64,000 nucleotides of DNA, from positions 434,001 to 498,000 of the forward strand of contig JAJTUP010000035.1 of NCBI GenBank assembly GCA_021399435.1, written 5' to 3'. The translations under genes were made by a program, and so were the position numbers. The notes beneath the pieces are model-generated. The model was given only the letters and a program-made list of their open reading frames with translations, was not told where the DNA came from and did not search any database. This DNA comes from Diaporthe sp. PMI_573. Its lineage: Eukaryota; Ascomycota; Sordariomycetes; Diaporthales; Diaporthaceae. Positions 62,012-64,000 of the stretch are shown here, in pieces; position 1 is the first letter of the stretch, and each line of letters begins with the position of its first letter.

Positions 62012-63258
62012 GTTTTTGTCATTTTGGAAATGGAACCCTGGTCCTTTTATACTAACTAGTAGCAGATCAAGAGCCCACAGTGGCTCAACAGAGCCCTGAG
62101 CCTTAGATTGCCGCGGCTTACACTTCTTCCGGACAGATTAAGCCCCGGAGACACGGCGGACGCAATGGCTGTGCAACGTCTCAACAGAGTAGACTCTATT
62201 CTGGGCTCGATAGTTACCGATGAACTGGATGAGCAACGTGAGAGAACGAAAGAGCTGGCGACCTCCTTCTTTCGTACTGGGGAATTCCAAAACGCCCAAC
62301 GATTGTTCAGTATCCTGGACAAACAGTGACCAGTCAAGAACCTGACCAATCAAACCAGCCAAAACCTCTATGTGACTAAGTTCTCGCTAAGGTAGATTAA
62401 TGTGACTGCAAGTCTTCTTAAAGGTTCATGAAGGCTGTATTTCATTCGAGGGTGATGACAAGCCAGCATGGATCGTGTAGATATGATCTATTGCGAACCA
62501 GTTCTATCTTTCTCACTTGTGGCTTCTGGACTTATTGTAAGTATCCAGAATGGAACACTTTGATCACATCTACCGTTAGATGATATACAGGAGCAAGTCA
62601 GTTGTAATGGTTCCTTTTCTGTCTAGATGCAGGAATTTGAATTTGGCTGTTGCAAGGGGCCTCGAAGGTGGCCCATAAGTGGTCGTGCTGGCTGCGTGAG
62701 GGGAACTCACCACTACCGGTATGTAGCGTTTTTCCGAGATAGGCGTTTCCTTGCATTTCGAAAAAAATAAAATGCGGGGTTGGGCCACCTAACTATCAAT
62801 GACTTTCCCTCAATACTCTCTCTATTCCCTTTGCACATTCTCACATTTCTACGAGACGACGCACCTCCTCGCGTGGCCATCACGAACTTGGAGTAGACCT
62901 TGCCCCATCTATATCCAACGTTAGGGAAGGCGTGATGGCTTCTTCCCCCCCGCGCAACGGCGAGGACTACTACCTCCTCCCCGCTCGACCTTCGAGGCCA
63001 ACCGGCAACAGCGAGGACTACCACACCTCCCTGCTCGAAACGACACGACGGCGGTCGCTACACTACCCTGAGAGGTTTCCCCTACGAGGTTTCCCTCTCA
63101 GTTTTTGGGAATCCAGGTAGTAATGAAGCTTGGTGGAATGTTATGGACCTACAACCGGCGGTAGGAAAATAGCGAGAACGGCTTTGGCTTAGCATCACTG
63201 GATGAGATTTGTCTAATGGGTTGACTTGATTGTTATAAAGGGGATATCCCTTACCTAG
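62012..63258. other. no certain gene
   Basis: A plus-strand frame from ATG 62165 to 62329 ('MAVQRLNRVDSILGSIVTDE', 'QRERTKELATSFFRTGEFQN') reads like a short helical protein fragment, without family. The rest shows nothing. Confidence 0.25.
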
Positions 63259-64000
63259 CTAGACACGCCCTGTACCCTCTGAGATCAAGGTCTGGTCGTA
63301 CCGCTTGCGGTGCGGCCCCCGGCGTAAAACAATATCATCATCATCATCATCCTCTGCACCACCACTGATTTCACCAGCTGGCCGCTTCCCCTTCTGCTCT
63401 TCCTCAATTATCGCCCGGGAATCCTCAATACTAAGTGCCCCTCCAAGCTGCACTCGGGTTCTTTTAGCCCTCCGGCGTTTGGCGAGTGCTAGATTGGCAT
63501 CCTCAAGTGTACGGACCCGATCCTTCAAAATCGTGATCTCATGTGCCATTGCCTGTGAACCCTTTGCAAGCTGATCAACAGCCGAAATGATTGGTGTAGG
63601 GGAGCTACCCTGATGGGCAGAGATCTTTCCCTTAATGAAACTAGACTGCTGTATAGTTTGTCGGGCATCAGAGGGTGTTTGTGACTCCCATTTAGATGGT
63701 GACACAGGAAGGGATTGTCCTGGAGTCTGTAGGTGGATATCAAGCTTGGAAATGACAGAGTCTGGGTCCCACGGACAAATCCCAGCTCCTCTGAACCCAG
63801 ATCTCATGTTTTCTTCCGTAAAGATCTTGTCGTGGGCTGCCTTGAACGCAATAAAGAACTCAGACTTGGTGATGTGGTTGATGGAGGCCCGGATGAAGAG
63901 ATTGATCTCATCACCATATGCACGCTTCAATGGCGAGAATAATCCAACATCCAATGGCTGGAGCAAATGAGAAGAATGCGGTGGCATGCTGATAGGGATA
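63259..64000 (-). CDS. pogo-type transposase, C-terminal part, runs off the window
   Basis: The minus-strand frame is open up to the window edge. It contains the third catalytic Asp in 'HSSHLLQPLDVGLFSPLKRA', then 'YGDEINLFIRASINHITKSE', 'NMRSGFRGAGICPWDPDSVI' and a C-terminal tail with a coiled coil ('ILKDRVRTLEDANLALAKRR') and an Asp-rich end. No stop or shift in the visible 243 codons, so this copy may be complete, unlike the others in the window. Confidence 0.85.
   Translation of the reverse strand, partial: IPISMPPHSSHLLQPLDVGLFSPLKRAYGDEINLFIRASINHITKSEFFIAFKAAHDKIFTEENMRSGFRGAGICPWDPDSVISKLDIHLQTPGQSLPVSPSKWESQTPSDARQTIQQSSFIKGKISAHQGSSPTPIISAVDQLAKGSQAMAHEITILKDRVRTLEDANLALAKRRRAKRTRVQLGGALSIEDSRAIIEEEQKGKRPAGEISGGAEDDDDDDIVLRRGPHRKRYDQTLISEGTGRV

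Noticed and set aside
1..64000. tRNA or rRNA genes
   Set aside because: No cloverleaf with A- and B-box promoters and no rRNA similarity was noticed on reading; a tRNAscan-type search was not possible here.

Overview
The window looks like nuclear DNA of a filamentous ascomycete (Pezizomycotina). Genes carry short introns (about 45-95 nt, GT...AG, many splicing in frame), and the families are those of such fungi: FunK1 kinases, HNH_2, Clr5, a J-domain protein with a C-terminal zinc ribbon, a vacuolar Ca2+/H+ antiporter, an RNF126-like RING ligase, a Tad-type LINE, pogo and hAT transposons and a Helitron. It is a repeat-rich accessory region: roughly half of what can be recognised is transposon-derived and many host genes are truncated or frameshifted.

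Layout. 1-9.7 kb: pogo DNA-binding fragment, broken secreted-protein ORF, an intact dsRBD-like gene (983 aa), a broken kinase, and a VCX1-type antiporter on the minus strand that lost its 5' end at a Helitron junction and has an in-frame stop near its C-terminus. 9.7-16 kb: a nearly complete Helitron Rep/helicase gene with three introns. 16-22.8 kb: debris (a degenerate repeat protein, a second Helitron C-terminus, a coiled-coil ORF family, a Ty3/Gypsy RT fragment). 22.9-29 kb: broken FunK1, a MITE, an intact J-domain gene, pogo and P450 fragments. 29-42 kb: three hAT copies, a Clr5 fragment and a LINE fragment. The clearest event is a 2355-bp hAT element with an 8-bp target duplication sitting inside a C2H2-type gene. 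42-50 kb: Myb-like ORF, a Cys/His-rich gene, a degenerate Ras-like gene, a second MITE type, a fourth hAT, a MADS-like gene and an HNH_2 gene. 50-54.3 kb: second MITE copy, an intact FunK1 kinase and a short coiled-coil exon. 54.4-64 kb: frameshifted small secreted protein, HTH-like fragment, intact RING-H2 ligase, second copy of the coiled-coil ORF family, LINE and pogo remnants; the last pogo copy runs off the window.

Genes judged intact and probably functional: dsRBD-like (3119-6156), Helitron helicase, J-domain protein, Cys/His-rich protein at 43.6-44.2 kb, HNH_2 gene, FunK1 (51.5-53.9 kb) and the RING-H2 ligase. No operon-like or cluster logic links them; the shared theme is repeated transposon insertion and gene decay. 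Many premature stops are TAA/TAG where CAA/CAG would restore the frame, which fits (but does not prove) repeat-induced point mutation; the GC-rich Helitron has escaped this.
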